NCBI RefSeq assembly: GCF_002262885.1
Contig: NZ_NKYF01000019.1
Span: 107,336 to 171,335 of the forward strand
Length of the DNA stretch: 64,000 nucleotides
Source: Pseudonocardia sp. MH-G8
GTDB taxonomy: Bacteria; Actinomycetota; Actinomycetes; Mycobacteriales; Pseudonocardiaceae
Direction of reading: 5' to 3'
Below, piece after piece: positions 62,480 through 64,000 of this stretch. A program made the position numbers and the translations under genes. A model generated the notes under the pieces. It did no database searches. It had not been told where the DNA came from and worked only from the letters and a program-made list of their open reading frames with translations. Within the stretch, counting starts at the first letter, position 1. Every line of letters begins with the position of its first letter.

Positions 62480-63865
62480 ATGACCGAAGGCACAGTGCTG
62501 CTGGTCATCGTCGTGCTGCTGGTACTGCTCGTGGTCGTGTCGCTGGTGAAGGCGGTGCAGATCATCCCGCAGGCCACGGCCGCGGTGATCGAGCGGTTGG
62601 GGCGGTTCAAGGGGACCGCAGATCCGGGCCTGGTGTTCCTGGTGCCGTTCGTCGACCGGGTGCGCGAGCGCATCGACCTGCGCGAGCAGGTCGTGTCGTT
62701 CCCGCCCCAGCCGGTGATCACCCAGGACAACCTGACCGTCAACATCGACACCGTCGTCTACTTCCAGGTGACCGACCCGAAGTCGGCGATCTACGAGATC
62801 TCCGACTACATCACCGGCGTCGAGCAGATCACCACGACGACCCTGCGCAACGTCGTCGGGGGCATGACCCTGGAGGGCACGCTCACCTCCCGCGACCAGA
62901 TCAACACGGTGCTGCGCGGCGAGCTGGACGAGGCCACCGGCCGCTGGGGCATCCGCGTGGGCCGGGTGGAGATCAAGGCGATCGACCCGCCGCAGTCCAT
63001 CCAGGAGTCGATGGAGCGGCAGATGAAGGCCGACCGCGAGAAGCGGGCCATGATCCTCACCGCCGAGGGTCAGCGGGAGTCGGCGATCCGCAGCGCGGAG
63101 GGGCAGAAGCAGAGCCAGATCCTCACCGCCGAGGGCGCCAAGCAGGCCGCCATCCTCGACGCCGAGGCCGAGCGGCAGTCGTCCATCCTGCGCGCGCAGG
63201 GCGCGCGAGCGGCCCGCTACCTCGAGGCGCAGGGTGAGGCGAAGGCCATCGAGAAGGTCTTCGCGGCGATCAAGGCCGGCCGGCCGACACCGGAGCTGCT
63301 GGCCTACCAGTACCTGCAGACCCTGCCGGAGATGGCGCAGGGCGAGGCCAACAAGGTCTGGATGGTCCCCAGCGACTTCGGCAAGGCCCTCGAGGGCTTC
63401 ACGCGGATGCTCGGTGCGCCGGGCGAGGACGGTGTCTTCCGCTTCGAGCCCTCGCCGGTGGAGGAGCACGTCGGGCAGACCCGGCCCCAGGACGACGATG
63501 AGTCGATCAAGGACTGGTTCGACACGGCCACCGATCCCGCGATCGCGAAGGTCGTCGCCGACGCCGAGGCGCAGGCCCGCAAGGAGGTGCCGCCGATCGG
63601 CGCGCCGGTGCAGGACACGCCCTCACCGTCCTCCACGCCCTCGCCGAGCCCGCGGCCGTCGAGCGTGTCCCGGCACCTGCCGCCGCCGGCGCTCGAAGGC
63701 AACGGTGTGGCGTCCGTCCCGCAACGGCAGGAGCAGCCGCCCACGGCGCAGGCGTCCGACCCGGATGCCGGAAGCGCCCTGCCGACCCCGCCGAGCGGGT
63801 TCCCGCAGGTACCCGACGACCGGGGCAACGGTCCGCGCCCCGGTGGCGCGTCCTCGCCCCAGTAG
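62480..63865 (+). CDS. SPFH/band-7 domain protein (stomatin/QmcA-like)
   Basis: A 461-residue membrane-anchored scaffold protein. An N-terminal helix (residues ~5-25) precedes the SPFH domain (~28-200: ERLGRFKGTADPGLVFLVPFVD, DNLTVNIDTVVYFQV), then an Ala/Glu coiled coil (~195-265, AEGQRESAIRSAEGQKQSQ style repeats). The last ~100 residues are Pro/Ser/Gln-rich and probably disordered, a longer tail than in mycobacterial relatives. It likely forms oligomers with NfeD at the membrane. AAGGAGGGGG precedes the ATG. Confidence 0.92.
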   Translation: MTEGTVLLVIVVLLVLLVVVSLVKAVQIIPQATAAVIERLGRFKGTADPGLVFLVPFVDRVRERIDLREQVVSFPPQPVITQDNLTVNIDTVVYFQVTDPKSAIYEISDYITGVEQITTTTLRNVVGGMTLEGTLTSRDQINTVLRGELDEATGRWGIRVGRVEIKAIDPPQSIQESMERQMKADREKRAMILTAEGQRESAIRSAEGQKQSQILTAEGAKQAAILDAEAERQSSILRAQGARAARYLEAQGEAKAIEKVFAAIKAGRPTPELLAYQYLQTLPEMAQGEANKVWMVPSDFGKALEGFTRMLGAPGEDGVFRFEPSPVEEHVGQTRPQDDDESIKDWFDTATDPAIAKVVADAEAQARKEVPPIGAPVQDTPSPSSTPSPSPRPSSVSRHLPPPALEGNGVASVPQRQEQPPTAQASDPDAGSALPTPPSGFPQVPDDRGNGPRPGGASSPQ

Positions 63866-63872
63866 CAGCCGG

Positions 63873-63907
63873 GCGCGACACACCCACCCGCACACCCCGA
63901 CTCGCAG
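63873..63907. repeat. Palindromic repeat family, copy 4 (half unit)
   Basis: GCGCGACAC (63873-63881) lies 8 nt after the SPFH stop codon and leads to one core CCCCGACTCGCAG (63895-63907). No inverted partner follows before the window end; 63908-64000 shows no gene or other signal. It looks like a left half-element. Confidence 0.65.
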
Positions 63908-64000
63908 TGAGGATGTAGGGGAGCCCCGCAGCGGTCGTTCTGGCTCACCGACTCGCTGACCGTGGTGTCCTGCGCCCGATCTGCCGGGTGACCGCTGCGG

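Overview
The window is about 72-75% GC by eye, densely coded, with GTG/ATG starts and many leaderless genes. The gene content (ergothioneine operon, InhA-type enoyl reductase, coproporphyrin ferrochelatase, RipA-like NlpC/P60 endopeptidase, F420/deazaflavin-type enzymes) points to an actinomycete, most likely Pseudonocardia or a close relative in the Pseudonocardiales. Genus assignment is inference from style and gene content; no rRNA gene is present. I saw no tRNA, rRNA, CRISPR array, insertion sequence or prophage.

Backbone. A split chain of genes follows the order known around Mycobacterium tuberculosis Rv1472-Rv1488: ABC-F protein (12960), small HTH protein (14905), enoyl-CoA hydratase (15182), AcnR-type TetR regulator (19901), aconitase (33361), RipA-like hydrolase (36521), MoxR/DUF58/VWA (39790-42809), fabG1-inhA-hemH (42996-45566), an Rv1486c-like protein (60111), NfeD (61990) and SPFH protein (62480). 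Lineage-specific blocks are inserted into this chain.

Region by region. 1-5055: WYL regulator (cut by the window edge), adenylate cyclase with universal stress protein, lycopene cyclase, dGTPase. 5064-11824: an eight-gene minus-strand operon with a tripartite tricarboxylate transporter (tctCBA), a 2-keto-3-deoxy sugar acid kinase, an IclR regulator, a KDPG-type aldolase, an aldo/keto reductase and a UPF0303 protein, probably for import and Entner-Doudoroff-style breakdown of a sugar acid, with a palindromic operator in its leader. 12034-19801: SDR, ABC-F gene behind a possible peptide attenuator, HTH protein, enoyl-CoA hydratase, amidase, ABC exporter. 20596-25465: egtABCD plus a cupin where egtE would normally be. 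26614-33107: an RsbR-RsbS-RsbT stressosome-type module joined to an RsbT/PP2C fusion, a hybrid histidine kinase and an RsbU-like response regulator phosphatase, facing an RsbV-like antagonist. 33361-45566: aconitase, cell-wall hydrolase, pyruvate oxidase-type enzyme, MoxR cluster, mycolate-type FAS-II genes and ferrochelatase. 45619-59947: accessory genes comprising WYL/glyoxalase, lipoprotein hydrolase with two-component system, glyA with a ZTP riboswitch, HxlR/reductase pair, a lone tyrosine recombinase, a deazaflavin-dependent enzyme, a zinc-ribbon coiled-coil protein, TetR/DUF1772, and MFS/M20 peptidase. 60111-63865: return to the backbone.

Regulatory layer. Many genes have a TANNNT -10 hexamer 6-7 nt before the start codon, indicating leaderless mRNAs. 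Perfect palindromes lie beside four local regulators. A 24-nt sequence with one central base difference occurs upstream of both the RsbV-like gene and the pyruvate oxidase gene. A family of palindromic repeats (ends GCGCGACAC/GTGTCGCGC, core CCCCGACTCGCGG) occurs four times, each just 3' of a stop codon. The most promising candidate for something undescribed is the leaderless seven-codon peptide overlapping a nested RNA stem just before the ABC-F gene (12868-12962).
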